Shown here in pieces: positions 15,851 to 25,719 of a stretch of 64,000 bases of DNA. The DNA is from Mycolicibacterium chubuense (GTDB lineage: Bacteria; Actinomycetota; Actinomycetes; Mycobacteriales; Mycobacteriaceae): positions 19,866 through 83,865 of the forward strand of contig NZ_JYNX01000062.1 of the NCBI RefSeq assembly GCF_001044255.1. The letters are read 5' to 3'. A program made the translations under genes and the position numbers. The stretch's first letter is position 1. Every line of letters starts with the position of its first letter. A model generated the notes under the pieces. The model did not search any database, was not told where the DNA came from, and worked only from the letters and a program-made list of their open reading frames with translations.

Positions 15851-15870
15851 AGAGAGGTGAGGGGTCTCCG

Positions 15871-16557
15871 TCAGGGTTTGGTGGCGGCGTGCAGCGCCAC
15901 GATGCCGCCCGTCAGGTTGCGCCAGGCGACATCGGTCCAGCCGGCGGCCTCGATACGACGGGCCAGCTCGGCCTGATCGGGCCACGCCCTGATGGACTCC
16001 GCGAGATAGACGTAGGCGTCCGGGTTCGACGACACCGCGCGGGCCATCGCCGGCAGCGCCTTCATCAGGTACTCCTTGTACACCGTCGCGAACGGTCCGT
16101 TCGTCGGCGTGGAGAACTCACAGACCACCAGCCGGCCGCCCGGCCGCGTCACGCGTGCCATCTCCCGCAGCCCGGCGACGTGGTCGACCACGTTGCGCAA
16201 TCCGAAGCTGATCGTCACCGCGTCGAACACGCCGTCAGCGAACGGCAGCTTGGTCGCATCGCCGGCCACCTTGGGCACCGGCCGCGCGGCACCCGCGGCC
16301 AGCATGCCGACCGAGAAGTCCGCCGCCACGCACCACGCCCCCGACGTCGCCAGCTCGGCGGTCGACACCGCGGTGCCGGCCGCCAGGTCGAGGACCTTGT
16401 CCCCGGGCGCGATTCCCAGCGCCTCCCGGGTGGCCCGCCGCCAGAACCGGTCCTGCCCCAACGAGAGCACGGTGTTGGTCAGGTCGTAGCGCCGCGCCAC
16501 GCCGTCGAACATCGACGCCACCTCATGGGGGTCCTTCTCCAGCGACGCGCGGTTCAC
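15871..16557 (-). CDS. menG: Demethylmenaquinone methyltransferase
   Basis: 228 residues, UbiE/MenG family. Performs the last core step of menaquinone synthesis, SAM-dependent C-methylation of demethylmenaquinone. '[20 protein letters not shown]' is the UbiE signature 1. SAM-binding motif I reads '[15 protein letters not shown]', followed by '[10 protein letters not shown]'. Signature 2 is '[11 protein letters not shown]' with '[20 protein letters not shown]'. Start GTG at 16557, since upstream codons do not match the family. Corresponds to Rv0558 (also called menH/ubiE). Confidence 0.96.
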   Translation of the reverse strand: MNRASLEKDPHEVASMFDGVARRYDLTNTVLSLGQDRFWRRATREALGIAPGDKVLDLAAGTAVSTAELATSGAWCVAADFSVGMLAAGAARPVPKVAGDATKLPFADGVFDAVTISFGLRNVVDHVAGLREMARVTRPGGRLVVCEFSTPTNGPFATVYKEYLMKALPAMARAVSSNPDAYVYLAESIRAWPDQAELARRIEAAGWTDVAWRNLTGGIVALHAATKP

Positions 16558-16650
16558 AGGGCCGAACGTATCACCGGTCCCGCCTGGCAGGTTTCTGTGC
16601 AGATCCCGGCGCCGGGAATGCCCGCGGGGTCGACGGCCTTGACCTAGGAC

Positions 16651-17475
16651 ATGAGTGAAAAAGTCTGGTTCATCACCGGTGCGTCGCGCGGCTTCGGGCG
16701 CGAGTGGACGATCGCGGCGCTCGAGCGCGGCGACAAGGTCGCCGCCACCGCCCGAGACCTGTCCACCCTCGACGACCTCACGACCAAGTACGGCGACGCG
16801 CTGCTGCCGATCCGCCTCGACGTCACCGACCGCGACGCCGACTTCGCGGCCGTCCAGCAGGCCCACGACCACTTCGGCCGGCTCGACATCGTCGTCAACA
16901 ATGCCGGCTACGGGCAGTTCGGGTTCATCGAAGAGCTCTCCGAGCAGGAAGCCCGCGATCAGATCGAGACCAACGTGTTCGGGGCGCTGTGGGTCACCCA
17001 GGCCGCGCTGCCGCTGCTGCGCGCCCAGCGCAGCGGGCACATCATCCAGGTGTCGTCGATCGGCGGCATCACCGCGTTCCCCAACGTCGGCATCTACCAC
17101 GCCTCGAAGTGGGCGCTGGAGGGCTTCTCCCAGGCGCTCGCCCAGGAGGTCGCCGACTTCGGCGTGCACGTCACGCTGATCGAGCCGGGCGGTTTCTCCA
17201 CCGACTGGGCGGGCCCGTCGGCCAAGCACGCCGAAGAACTGCCCGATTACGCCGAGATCCACGCGAAGGCCGCCGAGTGGCGGGCGTCGCGCAGCGCGAA
17301 GCCGGGCGATCCGACCGCCTCGGCGCGGGCCATCCTCAAGGTCGTCGACGCCGACGAGCCGCCGCTGCGGGTGTTCTTCGGCGAACTGCCGCTGGAGCTG
17401 GCCAAGGCGGACTACGAGAAGCGGCTGGCCACCTGGGAGCAGTGGCAGCCGGTCGCGGTGGAAGCGCAGGGCTGA
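16651..17475 (+). CDS. Short-chain dehydrogenase/reductase
   Basis: 274-residue classical SDR. '[14 protein letters not shown]' holds the NAD(P) glycine motif TGxxxGxG, and 'RDLS' after strand 2 suggests NADPH. '[14 protein letters not shown]' is the NNAG motif. Catalytic Ser is in '[10 protein letters not shown]'; Tyr and Lys are in '[10 protein letters not shown]' (YxxxK). Upstream spacing suggests AGGAC as a weak ribosome-binding site. Substrate unknown. Its stop and that of the convergent methyltransferase form TGAGTCA. Confidence 0.93.
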   Translation: MSEKVWFITGASRGFGREWTIAALERGDKVAATARDLSTLDDLTTKYGDALLPIRLDVTDRDADFAAVQQAHDHFGRLDIVVNNAGYGQFGFIEELSEQEARDQIETNVFGALWVTQAALPLLRAQRSGHIIQVSSIGGITAFPNVGIYHASKWALEGFSQALAQEVADFGVHVTLIEPGGFSTDWAGPSAKHAEELPDYAEIHAKAAEWRASRSAKPGDPTASARAILKVVDADEPPLRVFFGELPLELAKADYEKRLATWEQWQPVAVEAQG

Positions 17476-17476
17476 G

Positions 17477-18103
17477 TCAGATCGCGGCGAGCTCGGCCAT
17501 GCCGCGCTCGCCGATGATCTCGACGTCCTTGAGGCGCAACGACACTCGCTGACCGAACTCCTCGACCGCGTCGAGGCCGACCGACGCCCACTCGAACCAG
17601 GGACCGACCTCGTCGTCGGTTTCCAGGCGGACCATCGTGGTCGTCGAGCCGGTGACGGCCGGATCGAATTCGACGACGCAGTGTCCGCCGTCGCGCAGCA
17701 GCGCCCGGCAGCGGTTGAACAGCCGCATCGGGTCCCCGCCGATGCCGACGTTGCCGTCGGCCAGCAGCACGGTCTGCCACCAGCCCTCGCGCGGCAGCAT
17801 GTCGAACACGTCGCCGCGCAGCGCCCGGGCACCGCGCTGCTCGGCCAGGTGCACCGCGACGGCCGACTGGTCGATCCCGACAGCGGGGATGCCCTGGCGG
17901 GCCAGCCACGCCGCGAAACGTCCCGGTCCGCACGCCAGGTCGACGGTCGGGCCTTCGGCACGGGCGGCCAGCGCGGCGTCGAACGGATCGTCGTCACACT
18001 CGCCGAGCCACCGATCGACGGGCAGCACCCGGGTCTGATAGTCCGCACCGCGGATCCAACATCGCCGGCCGGTCAGAGCGGCGTCGTACAGGGCACCGAT
18101 CAT
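17477..18103 (-). CDS. Class I SAM-dependent methyltransferase, paralog 1
   Basis: 208 residues. SAM motif I '[14 protein letters not shown]', acidic end of strand 2 '[18 protein letters not shown]', then the distinctive '[20 protein letters not shown]' and '[13 protein letters not shown]'. A clear paralog lies at 60061-60690 in an operon with a molybdopterin oxidoreductase and shares all these stretches. No orthologous function is known to me, and the substrate is unknown. Downstream (same strand) of the LCM-type methyltransferase with a 114-bp gap. Confidence 0.85.
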   Translation of the reverse strand: MIGALYDAALTGRRCWIRGADYQTRVLPVDRWLGECDDDPFDAALAARAEGPTVDLACGPGRFAAWLARQGIPAVGIDQSAVAVHLAEQRGARALRGDVFDMLPREGWWQTVLLADGNVGIGGDPMRLFNRCRALLRDGGHCVVEFDPAVTGSTTTMVRLETDDEVGPWFEWASVGLDAVEEFGQRVSLRLKDVEIIGERGMAELAAI

Positions 18104-18217
18104 GAAATCCTCGCTCTCCGCTGAGCCGTCGACACATTGCTGCGCCGCCGTCAGATCCCAGCAGCAGAGCCATCGGCTCTGTACCCGCGCAGGCCGCCGG
18201 CAAACCCTGCGCGGTCC

Positions 18218-19051
18218 TCAGCCGAACTCGAGCAGGGTGTAGGAACCGCGGTGGTTCCTCACCGGCCTCCACGCCCAGAACGTCGGGAACACCCGCTCGA
18301 AGAAGAAGCCGCGTCCGCGGGGCATCGGCAGATCGTGCACGGCCGTGATCCCCGGCACGGTGTCGACCAGCGCCGCCAGCTGCGCGGCGGACAGGCTGAA
18401 CGGCATCGGCGGCACCCGGTAGCGCGAGGACGAGCGCATGCCTTTCGGCGCGAGCTTCTTCACCATCACAGGCGGCAGGTCGAAGATCATCTGGCCGCCG
18501 GGGAACCGCTGCGCGCACGCGGTGATCAGGCGCATCGCCTCGTCGGGTTGCAGGTACATCAGCAGGCCCTCGGCGGTGATGACCACGCCCTGGCTGGTGT
18601 CGACCGCGTCCATCCAGCTGAATTCGAGAGCCGATTGCGCGAGGGCGGTGATGCGCGCCGACGACGGCAGCAGACGTCGACGCAACGCGATGATCGGTTC
18701 GAAATCAATTGTCAGCCATCGGAATCGGGGATCGGGCAGCGCGGCGTCGAGGCGCCAGAAGGTGGTCTGCAGCCCCTCGGCGAGGGCGACGACCATCGCC
18801 GACGGATAGCGGGACAGATACGCCGTGGTTGCGCGATCGAAAGCCAGTGAGCGCAGCGCCATCTCCTGACCCTTGCGACGACCGAACTTGTCGAAGTCGA
18901 AGTCGATCGCATCGACCAGGCGGATGGCCATCGGGTCGTCGAGGATGGCATTCGGAAGCCGCGCCTGGTGCGCTCGTCCGTTGAGCGTCAGAAGGGCTGT
19001 TTCGGAGACGCCTGTCAGCGCGCCGGCGTCGATCTTCTGCTCGGGGTGCAC
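18218..19051 (-). CDS. LCM/polyketide-type O-methyltransferase
   Basis: 277 residues resembling the leucine-carboxyl-methyltransferase-like (COG3315) O-methyltransferases. N-terminal 'LTGVSETALLTLNGRAHQAR', then 'DPMAIRLVDAIDFDFDKFG'. The SAM-binding part includes 'SAMVVALAEGLQTTFWRLD' and 'WLTIDFEPIIALRR', with 'VVITAEGLLMYLQPDEAMRL', a hallmark of this family. GTG 19051 gives the family start; a 15-residue extension would nearly reach the mgtA stop. It is 10 nt downstream of mgtA, so probably in the same transcript. Substrate unknown. Confidence 0.83.
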   Translation of the reverse strand: MHPEQKIDAGALTGVSETALLTLNGRAHQARLPNAILDDPMAIRLVDAIDFDFDKFGRRKGQEMALRSLAFDRATTAYLSRYPSAMVVALAEGLQTTFWRLDAALPDPRFRWLTIDFEPIIALRRRLLPSSARITALAQSALEFSWMDAVDTSQGVVITAEGLLMYLQPDEAMRLITACAQRFPGGQMIFDLPPVMVKKLAPKGMRSSSRYRVPPMPFSLSAAQLAALVDTVPGITAVHDLPMPRGRGFFFERVFPTFWAWRPVRNHRGSYTLLEFG

Positions 19052-19061
19052 AGCCCCCAAG

Positions 19062-20189
19062 TTACGCGGCGCGCGCTCCGCGCCTGCCTGCCACATCGTC
19101 GTAGTGGCCGAGCAGTTCGTCGCAGATCACCGGCCAGGTGCGGCCCACCACACTGCGCCGCGCCGCCACCGCGTAACGCCGCCGCTCGGCGACGAGGTGG
19201 TGCACCGACGCCGACAACCGCTCGGTGAACTCGGGCACAGGCAACAACAGCCCGGTGCGGTACGGGGCGACCAGGTCACGCGGGCCGCCGGCATCGGGCG
19301 CGATGACCGGCACACCGGAGGCCATCGCCTCCTGCACCGCCTGGCAGAACGTCTCGTGCTCGCCGGGATGGACGAACACGTCCATGCTGGCGTACGCCGC
19401 CGCGAGATCGGCGCCGTACAGCGCGCCGGTGAAGACGGCACCCGGCAGCGCCGCCTCCAGCTTCGGCCGGTCGACCCCATCCCCCACGACGACGACCTGC
19501 ACGTCGTCCCGCGCGGCCAGCACCGCAAGCCGTTCCACGTGCTTCTCCGGGGCCAGCCGACCGACGAACCCGACGACGGGCTTACCATGCGGCGACCACG
19601 ACCGGTGCAGGCGCTCGTCGCGCGCAGAGGGAGCGAAGCCGGTGACGTCCACTCCGCGCGCCCACTTGTGTACGCGCGGAATGCCATGGCTGACAAGGTC
19701 GTCCATCGCCGCCGTGGACGGCGCCAGGGTGCGGTCGGCCTTGCTGTGCAGGCGTCGGGTCCATGTCCACGCGGCGCGCGACATGACGCCGACGCCGTAG
19801 CTCTGGGCGAACCCGGCAATGTCGGTTTGGAACACCGCGACGGTCGGCACCCCGAGATGACGCGCGGCGTGCACCCCGCCCCAGCCCAGCAGGGCGGGAG
19901 AGGCCAGATGCACGACATCGGGGTCGAAGCCGCGCAACACCCCCACCATCCGCGGCCGCGGGACGCCCAGCGGCAGCGAGGTCACCTTGGGGAACATCAT
20001 CGACGGCACCCGGTGCACCCGGATCCCGTCGTGCACCTTGTCGGCCGCGGGCTGGCCGCGCGGCGTGTCCGGGGCGATCACGAGCACCTCGTGCCCGGTG
20101 CGACGGAGATGCTCCATCACCCGAAGCACCGAGTTGGTGACGCCGTTGACATTCGGGAGGAACGATTCTGCGACGATGGCGACGCGCAC
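19062..20189 (-). CDS. mgtA: GDP-mannose-dependent alpha-mannosyltransferase (GT4)
   Basis: 375 residues, GT-B fold, GT4 family; corresponds to Rv0557 (mgtA, earlier called pimB). In mycobacteria and corynebacteria this enzyme mannosylates a glucuronosyl-diacylglycerol lipid, a possible lipomannan precursor. Start '[20 protein letters not shown]' is the classic GT4 N-terminus. The donor-binding C-terminal half has '[20 protein letters not shown]' and the EX7E-type motif '[20 protein letters not shown]'. GTG at 20189 chosen to match that start. First gene of a likely unit with the O-methyltransferase. Confidence 0.93.
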   Translation of the reverse strand: MRVAIVAESFLPNVNGVTNSVLRVMEHLRRTGHEVLVIAPDTPRGQPAADKVHDGIRVHRVPSMMFPKVTSLPLGVPRPRMVGVLRGFDPDVVHLASPALLGWGGVHAARHLGVPTVAVFQTDIAGFAQSYGVGVMSRAAWTWTRRLHSKADRTLAPSTAAMDDLVSHGIPRVHKWARGVDVTGFAPSARDERLHRSWSPHGKPVVGFVGRLAPEKHVERLAVLAARDDVQVVVVGDGVDRPKLEAALPGAVFTGALYGADLAAAYASMDVFVHPGEHETFCQAVQEAMASGVPVIAPDAGGPRDLVAPYRTGLLLPVPEFTERLSASVHHLVAERRRYAVAARRSVVGRTWPVICDELLGHYDDVAGRRGARAA

Positions 20190-20280
20190 ACGATGACGGT
20201 GACATCGCCACCTGTCCCGGAGGTTGCCGACAGGGATATGTCGCACGAACTGCGGGTTCTGCGGCGTTATTCTTCGGGAC

Positions 20281-20970
20281 ATGCGCAGAACGCGGACGGT
20301 GCTCGCTGTCGCGGCGATCGGGCTGATGCTCGGCGTCGGCGGCTGCTCGAAGGACGTCACCGGCACCGCCCGGCCCGATCCCGCCACCGCGCCGCTGGCC
20401 CTGTCCGACGACGGGTTCGGCATCGTCGCCGGCTACGACGACGCCCCGGGGCACATCGAGATCTTCACCGAGCCGCAGTGCACCCACTGCCACGAGCTGC
20501 AGCAGCAGTTCGGGGACCAGATCGCGTACTACGTGACCGTGGGCGGTCTTCAGGTCACCTACCGTCCCCTGACGTTCCTCGACCAGGACACTGAGAGCGG
20601 CTATTCGGCGACGGTGGCGAACGCGATGTTCGTCGCCGCCGAGCCGACCGGAGACGCGACCACCACCGGCACGCAGTTCCAACACTTCGTCGAAGAGCTG
20701 TGGGCGCAGCAGGATCCGGGCGGTCCGGCGTTCACCGGTGACGAGCTGCGCGACATCGCCCGGGGTGCAGGTCTACCAGAAGCAGTGGCCGACAACGTGT
20801 CCCGCGATCAAGAGGCGGTCGACGTCGCGGCGATGGAGGAGGCGAACTTCAGCCTGCTCTACGACGTCGACCCGGTCAGCACCGGAACCCCGACGGTCGT
20901 CGACCTGAAGACCGGCGAGAAGATCGACCTGTCCGACGACACCTGGCTCGATCAGCTCGTCGCGTCCTGA
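20281..20970 (+). CDS. Thioredoxin-fold (DsbA-like) lipoprotein
   Basis: 229 residues. Lipoprotein signal '[20 protein letters not shown]' followed by the lipobox VGGC. The mature domain has a redox motif C-T-H-C in '[20 protein letters not shown]', the DsbA/DsbG-like arrangement with a helical insertion ('[20 protein letters not shown]') and a cis-Pro region '[14 protein letters not shown]'. Predicted to act outside the membrane in disulfide formation or isomerisation. It sits alone on the + strand, in the position between mgtA and the Rv0556-type gene. The last 19 nt overlap the convergent DUF3592-like gene. Confidence 0.87.
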   Translation: MRRTRTVLAVAAIGLMLGVGGCSKDVTGTARPDPATAPLALSDDGFGIVAGYDDAPGHIEIFTEPQCTHCHELQQQFGDQIAYYVTVGGLQVTYRPLTFLDQDTESGYSATVANAMFVAAEPTGDATTTGTQFQHFVEELWAQQDPGGPAFTGDELRDIARGAGLPEAVADNVSRDQEAVDVAAMEEANFSLLYDVDPVSTGTPTVVDLKTGEKIDLSDDTWLDQLVAS

Positions 20971-21479
20971 GGAACCGCCCCGGAATCGATGCGGCGCTGC
21001 ACCAAGGCGGTGACACCCAGGGCGGCCCCGGCCACCAGCCAGCCGACCACCGCGATCGATGCCGCGGGGATGATCGCCAGCGACGCGTCACGGTCCTGCA
21101 CCCGCACCAGATCCGGGTTGTTGACGTCGTATTCGACGTAGATGCGCATACCGTTCTCCAATTCGGAGGGGTACAGCACACCGAGCTCGGGCCGGTAGGT
21201 CACCCGGTCGGGCGTGACGAACTCGATCGTCGACCGCCGCGGTCCCGCGTCGAGCACGGTGGCCTCCGCCACACCCATGTGGCGCTCGATCTGGCGGTCG
21301 TTGCGCCACGCGCCGACCATCAGCAGCACCGACTGCAGGGTCACCAGACAGGCCGCCACCACGATGCCGATCCTGATCCTGCGCAGGACCCGGCCGCGCC
21401 GCGTCTCCCCCGGCTCCCCGTAGAGATGCGGAATAACGAACTGCCACAACGCCTTCAGCCGCGCGAGCAGTGCGCTCAC
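20952..21479 (-). CDS. DUF3592-like membrane protein (Rv0556-type)
   Basis: 175 residues. Two hydrophobic segments (about residues 33-52 and 138-160) flank an extracytoplasmic beta-rich part with '[20 protein letters not shown]' and '[20 protein letters not shown]', the pattern seen in DUF3592 proteins. The GTG start overlaps the menD stop as GTGA, so it is translationally coupled to menD, an arrangement conserved with Rv0555-Rv0556. Role unknown; the coupling suggests a link with menaquinone or the membrane. Confidence 0.82.
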   Translation of the reverse strand: MSALLARLKALWQFVIPHLYGEPGETRRGRVLRRIRIGIVVAACLVTLQSVLLMVGAWRNDRQIERHMGVAEATVLDAGPRRSTIEFVTPDRVTYRPELGVLYPSELENGMRIYVEYDVNNPDLVRVQDRDASLAIIPAASIAVVGWLVAGAALGVTALVQRRIDSGAVPQDATS

Positions 21480-23107
21480 AGCACCGCCTTGATCGACGCG
21501 TGCAGCGCCCGCAGCGACGACCGGTCGGCTTTGACCTCGAGCACCCGCATCCCGTCGTGCGGTTCCTCGAGCGCCGCGGGCAGCTCGGCAGCCTCGATCT
21601 GCCGGCTCTCCACGTGGTAGGCGCGGCACAGCGCACCGACGTCGACGTCGTGCGGGGTGCCGAAGATGCGGGAGGACACGTCGGTGAACCGCGGATCGCC
21701 CTGTTCGAGCAGTTCGAAGATGCCGCCGCCGTTGTCGTTGGACACCACGATGGTCAGGTCGGCGGGCATCGGCTCCGTCGGCCCGACCAGCAGGCCCGAG
21801 CTGTCGTGCACGAACGTCAGATCCCCGATCAGCGCGATCGTGCGGCCCCGGTGCGCCAGCGCCGCCCCGATCGCCGTCGACACCGTGCCGTCGATGCCGG
21901 CCACGCCGCGGTTGGAGCGCACCTTGACCTCGGCGGTGTTGAAGCCCACCAGCGCGATGTCGCGCACCGGGTTCGAGGCGCCGAGCACCAGCTGGTCACC
22001 GGGTCGGACCGCGTCGGCCACCGCCGCGGCGACGTGCAGCCCCGTGGTCAGTGGGTGGGCGGCCAGCTGACCGCGCACCGCCTCGCAGGCGTGCCGGTGG
22101 GCCTCGGCGCAACGATCGAGCCAGTCCGGCGCCGGCGCGCCGGAGGTGACCGCCCGCGTGCCCGTCGCCTGCGAATTGCCCGACACGTCCGGCCAGCGCG
22201 GGCCCGTCGTCAGCGCGTACACCGGGATCGACGGATCGGCCAGCAGCGCCGACACCGGGCGGTGCAGCGTCGGACGGCCCAGCATGATCACCTGTTTGGG
22301 CCGAATCAGGTTGAGCGCCAACGGATGCAGCGGAGTACGCGCGTAGGGCGCCGTCGGCTCGGCGACGGTGGGCAGATGCGCGAGATTCGGATGCACGCCC
22401 GCGCCGTGCCCGGCGATGACGACGGTGTCGGGCGTCAGATCGATGTCGAGCGGCTGATCGAAGGTGACCGGCGGGGTGATCGTCCACGGCCGGCCGTCGG
22501 GGCGACCCTCCGGCGCGTACGCGGCGCCCGGCTCGTCGACCGGGGGCACCAGCGGCTCGCGCAGCGGGATGTCGAACTGCACCGGCCCGGCGTTGGCGGA
22601 GCGAGCGCCCGTCGCGGCGACCACCACCCGGCACGTCGCCGACCGCCACTGTGCGTTGAGGGATGCCATCTTCTCGGGGGCGTCCTCCGCGAGACCGAGG
22701 CTGATGTTGGCGCGCATCTGGGTGCCGAAGTAGCCGAGCTGCTCGAAGGTCTGGTTGGCGCCGGTGCCGAGCAGCTCATAGGGCCGGTTCGCCGACAGCA
22801 CGATCAACGGCACGCGGGCGTAGTTGGCCTCCACCACCGCGGGCCCCAGGTTGGCCACCGCGGTGCCCGACGTCATCGCCACGCACACCGGCGCACCTTC
22901 GGCGACCGCCAGGCCGATGGCCAGGAAGCCGGCCGTGCGTTCGTCGATGCGCACATGCAGGCGCAGCCGGCCGGCGCGGTCGGCGTCGTGCAGCGCGAAG
23001 GCGAGGGGGGCGTTGCGCGAGCCGGGGCACAGCACGACGTCGCGGACGCCGCCGCGCACCAGTTCGTCGACGACCACCCGGGCCTGCGCCGTCGAGGGGT
23101 TCACCAC
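21476..23107 (-). CDS. menD: SEPHCHC synthase MenD
   Basis: 543 residues. ThDP-dependent enzyme that joins 2-oxoglutarate to isochorismate, the first committed step of menaquinone synthesis. N-terminal pyrimidine domain '[20 protein letters not shown]' with '[11 protein letters not shown]' and '[15 protein letters not shown]' (catalytic Glu). The central domain has '[16 protein letters not shown]'. The C-terminal diphosphate-binding domain has '[14 protein letters not shown]' and '[16 protein letters not shown]' followed by '[14 protein letters not shown]' (GDxxxxxDxxxxxNDNGG-type site). Its GTG overlaps the stop of the bpoC-like gene by 1 nt, and the next gene overlaps by GTGA. Confidence 0.97.
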   Translation of the reverse strand: MVNPSTAQARVVVDELVRGGVRDVVLCPGSRNAPLAFALHDADRAGRLRLHVRIDERTAGFLAIGLAVAEGAPVCVAMTSGTAVANLGPAVVEANYARVPLIVLSANRPYELLGTGANQTFEQLGYFGTQMRANISLGLAEDAPEKMASLNAQWRSATCRVVVAATGARSANAGPVQFDIPLREPLVPPVDEPGAAYAPEGRPDGRPWTITPPVTFDQPLDIDLTPDTVVIAGHGAGVHPNLAHLPTVAEPTAPYARTPLHPLALNLIRPKQVIMLGRPTLHRPVSALLADPSIPVYALTTGPRWPDVSGNSQATGTRAVTSGAPAPDWLDRCAEAHRHACEAVRGQLAAHPLTTGLHVAAAVADAVRPGDQLVLGASNPVRDIALVGFNTAEVKVRSNRGVAGIDGTVSTAIGAALAHRGRTIALIGDLTFVHDSSGLLVGPTEPMPADLTIVVSNDNGGGIFELLEQGDPRFTDVSSRIFGTPHDVDVGALCRAYHVESRQIEAAELPAALEEPHDGMRVLEVKADRSSLRALHASIKAVL

Positions 23108-23889
23108 TACAGCGTATCGGCGAAGAAATTGAGGATCGCGGTGTTGACCACCTGCGGCTTCTCGATGAAGCCGAGGTGGCCGGTGCCCGGAATCTCGAGG
23201 AACGTCGCGTTGGGCATCGCGTTGGCGACCTCGCGGCCGAGGTAGGAGGGCAGCACGACGTCATCGGCGAACCCGATCACCAGAGCCGGGGTCTGCACGT
23301 TCTGATAGGCGGCCAGCCGGCTGCTCTGCGGCGCGATCGACAACTGCGTGCGCATGCCGGGCGTCGGCTTCTGCGGCCACATCGTGAACATGTCGATCCA
23401 GTCGCGGATGGCATTGTCGTCGTTCAGGGTCTTCGGCGAAAAGCTCTCCAGCAGGCGCACTTTCGCCTCGAACTCAACGGGGAGTTCGATCCCGGAGTCG
23501 GCCAGCGCCTGCTCACCCTTCCAGAAGAAATCGCGGGTGCGGTCGTGGCGGCCGCGGGTGGCCATCAGCACTGCCGAGCGCACCAGTTCGGGGCGGGCGA
23601 CCATCAGCTCCTGGGCGATGTAGGAGCCCATCGACAGCGCGACGATCCGCACCGGAGCGAGACCGAGCTGCTCGATGATGTCCACGACGTCACCGACCAT
23701 GGTCTCGGTGGTGAAGCCGTCGGCGTTCTCGGTCGCGCCGACCCCGCGGTTGTCGAACGTCACACATCGGTAGCCCGCGCGGGCGAAGACGGGCACCTGA
23801 TGCAGATGCCAGGTGCGACCGGCGCCCCCGCGACCAGCGATGAAGAGCACCGGATCGCCGGTGCCGCGGTCGTCGTAGGCCAAATTCAC
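23107..23889 (-). CDS. bpoC: Alpha/beta-hydrolase (BpoC-like)
   Basis: 260 residues. Alpha/beta-hydrolase corresponding by position and sequence style to Rv0554 (bpoC), annotated as a non-heme peroxidase but biochemically a hydrolase. '[20 protein letters not shown]' provides the oxyanion loop. The nucleophile elbow is '[14 protein letters not shown]' (Ser), the acid is in '[17 protein letters not shown]' and His is in '[14 protein letters not shown]'. In other bacteria MenH sits here next to menD, and whether this hydrolase acts as MenH is untested. GTG 23889 is preferred, because a start at 23928 would run into a dispersed palindrome. Confidence 0.82.
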   Translation of the reverse strand: MNLAYDDRGTGDPVLFIAGRGGAGRTWHLHQVPVFARAGYRCVTFDNRGVGATENADGFTTETMVGDVVDIIEQLGLAPVRIVALSMGSYIAQELMVARPELVRSAVLMATRGRHDRTRDFFWKGEQALADSGIELPVEFEAKVRLLESFSPKTLNDDNAIRDWIDMFTMWPQKPTPGMRTQLSIAPQSSRLAAYQNVQTPALVIGFADDVVLPSYLGREVANAMPNATFLEIPGTGHLGFIEKPQVVNTAILNFFADTL

Positions 23890-23915
23890 CCCGACGAGGC
23901 TACTGGAGTCCGTCC

Positions 23916-23968
23916 AGACTGCGTCCACGGTGGCGATTCGCCCGAAAATGCCGCCCTGGGCGCAGTCT
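23916..23968. repeat. Dispersed palindrome family 1, copy B
   Basis: Arms 23916-23934 and 23950-23968 (19 nt, 3 mismatches), sharing AGACTGCGTC in the left arm and GGCGCAGTCTC in the right with the copy at 6397-6459. The right arm ends 5 nt before the stop codon of the DJ-1 gene, so as in the other copy it directly follows a minus-strand stop. Confidence 0.72.
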
Positions 23969-23973
23969 CGGCG

Positions 23974-24690
23974 TCAGCGGCGACCGCGGCGAACGCGCGC
24001 GAGCGCCGCGTCCCACATCAGGCCGCCGGCCGCCGCGAGCGAGGCGGGTTTGGCCAGGTCGCGGGCCATCAGCGCGGTGGCGGCGGCCTTGGTCGACGCC
24101 GACGCCTTCGACATGTGCCCGGAATCGAACGGCGGCTGTGGGTCGTACTCCATCGACAGCTGGATGGCCTTGGCCTTGGCCTCTCCGCCGATGCGGCCGG
24201 CCAGCCACAGCCCGAGGTCGATCCCCGCCGACACCCCTGCACAGGTGACGAGGTGGTCGTCGGCCGGCACGATGCGCTCGTCGCCGACCGGCACCGCCCC
24301 GAACGTCCGCAGCACCGGCAGCGCCGCCCAGTGCGATGTCGCCCGCTTGCCGTCGAGCAGACCCGCGGCGGCCAGGATCACCGACCCCGAGCACACCGAC
24401 GCGGTCCACGTCGACGTCGCGTGCGCGCGCCGTACCCAGTCGAGCACTGTTTTGTCGCGGGCGTGCTCGAGCGTGGTCATCCCCCCGGGGATCAGCACGA
24501 TGTCCGGCGACGGGGTCTCGTCGAAACTGTGCGTGGCCCCGACGAGCAGCACCTGGGAGTCCGCGGCGATGGGACCCGGCTGGTGCCAGACGAAACGGAC
24601 CTCGGTCTCGGGCAGCCAACGCAAGCACTCGTACGGGCCGATGAAGTCCAGGGCGGTGAACCCGGGATAGAGCACGATCGCGACCTGCAT
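23974..24690 (-). CDS. DJ-1/PfpI family protein
   Basis: 238 residues. N-terminal 'MQVAIVLYPGFTALDFIGPY' and the nucleophile elbow 'TWTASVCSGSVILAAAGLL' with Cys, the DJ-1/PfpI glutaminase-like fold. 'KRATSHWAALPVLRTFG' and 'VTCAGVSAGIDLGLWLAGRI' are typical of the isonitrile-hydratase/ThiJ branch. It is downstream of a GlxA-type regulator whose sensor half has the same fold, only 13 nt away, so the two form one unit. Substrate unknown. Together they interrupt the menC-bpoC-menD order. Confidence 0.87.
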   Translation of the reverse strand: MQVAIVLYPGFTALDFIGPYECLRWLPETEVRFVWHQPGPIAADSQVLLVGATHSFDETPSPDIVLIPGGMTTLEHARDKTVLDWVRRAHATSTWTASVCSGSVILAAAGLLDGKRATSHWAALPVLRTFGAVPVGDERIVPADDHLVTCAGVSAGIDLGLWLAGRIGGEAKAKAIQLSMEYDPQPPFDSGHMSKASASTKAAATALMARDLAKPASLAAAGGLMWDAALARVRRGRR

Positions 24691-24703
24691 GGCCGATCTC
24701 CTT

Positions 24704-25666
24704 TCAGGCGAACGTCTTTCGATACCGGTCGGGCGAAACGCCGAGACGGCGGACGAAGTTGCGGCGCAGCGTCTCCGAGGAGCCGAACCCGCAGCGCGCG
24801 GCGATGACGGCGACGGGGTCGTCGGTCTCCTCGAGCTGACGGCGGGCCGCCTCGACGCGCACGCGCTCGACGTAGGCGCCGGGCGCCTCGCCGACCTCCT
24901 CGGTGAACACCCGGGTGAAGTGCCGCGGGCTCATCGCGGCGCGGCGCGCCAGCTCGGCGATGCTGTGAGCGCCGCCGGGTGCGGCCTCGATGGCCTCCTG
25001 CACGTCGCGGATCGGGGTGCGCCGCGCGCGCGGCATCCACACCGGCGCGGCGAACTGCGTCTGCCCGCCCGGCCTGCGCAGATACATCACCAGGTAGCGG
25101 GCTACCGTCTGCGCGGCCTCGGTGCCGAGGTCGTCCTCGACGAGTGCGAGCGCCAGATCGATTCCGGCGGTGACGCCCGCGGCCGTCCACACCTTCGACG
25201 AGCTGCGGACGAAGATCGGATCCGGGTCGACGGTGACCGCGGGGAACTCCGAGGCCAGCTGCGGCGCGAACGCCCAGTGCGTGGTGGCGACGCAGCCGTC
25301 GAGCAGGCCGGCCTGCGCGGCCAGCACCGCGCCGGTGCAGACGCTGACCACGCGGCGGGCGTGCGGGGCCACGGCGGCGATCCAGTCGATCAGGTCGGGG
25401 TCCTTGCGCGCAGTCTCGGTGCCGTAGCCGCCGGGCAGCACGACGGTGTCGACCGGCCCGCCAGGATCGGGCAGTGGGTCGGCGACGAGCGTCAGCCCGG
25501 TGCCGGTGCTGACCGGCGCGCCGTGTGCCGAGACGACGCGGACGTCGTAGCCGTCGGCGTGGTGGGCGTGCGCGTACAGCGTCGCCCCCGTGAACACCTC
25601 GAACGGGCCCACCATGTCGAGCGCCTGGACTCCTTCGAAGCCGAGGATCAGCACCCGTTGCGCCAT
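24704..25666 (-). CDS. GlxA-type AraC regulator with DJ-1 sensor domain
   Basis: 320 residues. Residues 1-190: DJ-1/PfpI-like domain ('RVLILGFEGVQALDMVGPFE', 'VVSVCTGAVLAAQAGLLDG', 'HWAFAPQLASEFP'). Residues 215-320: AraC DNA-binding domain with two helix-turn-helices ('SIAELARRAAMSPRHFTRVF', 'VIAARCGFGSSETLRRNF'). GlxA-family members regulate amine or quaternary-ammonium catabolism in other bacteria; the ligand here is unknown. Start ATG 25666 by homology, as the frame extends upstream without signals. It probably controls its own operon with the DJ-1 protein. Confidence 0.9.
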   Translation of the reverse strand: MAQRVLILGFEGVQALDMVGPFEVFTGATLYAHAHHADGYDVRVVSAHGAPVSTGTGLTLVADPLPDPGGPVDTVVLPGGYGTETARKDPDLIDWIAAVAPHARRVVSVCTGAVLAAQAGLLDGCVATTHWAFAPQLASEFPAVTVDPDPIFVRSSSKVWTAAGVTAGIDLALALVEDDLGTEAAQTVARYLVMYLRRPGGQTQFAAPVWMPRARRTPIRDVQEAIEAAPGGAHSIAELARRAAMSPRHFTRVFTEEVGEAPGAYVERVRVEAARRQLEETDDPVAVIAARCGFGSSETLRRNFVRRLGVSPDRYRKTFA

Positions 25667-25719
25667 GTCCTCAGTGTCAGCGACCACCGCGATGGCGTCC
25701 AGGCCATGCACCCCACAGA

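Noticed and set aside
21470-24807. Long + strand frames across menD and the hydrolase genes
   Set aside because: Arg/His/Gly-rich shadows of well-supported minus-strand genes; no starts or motifs.
25406-25419. CGCAGTCTC inside the GlxA gene as a third palindrome family 1 copy
   Set aside because: No partner arm nearby; a chance match within coding sequence.
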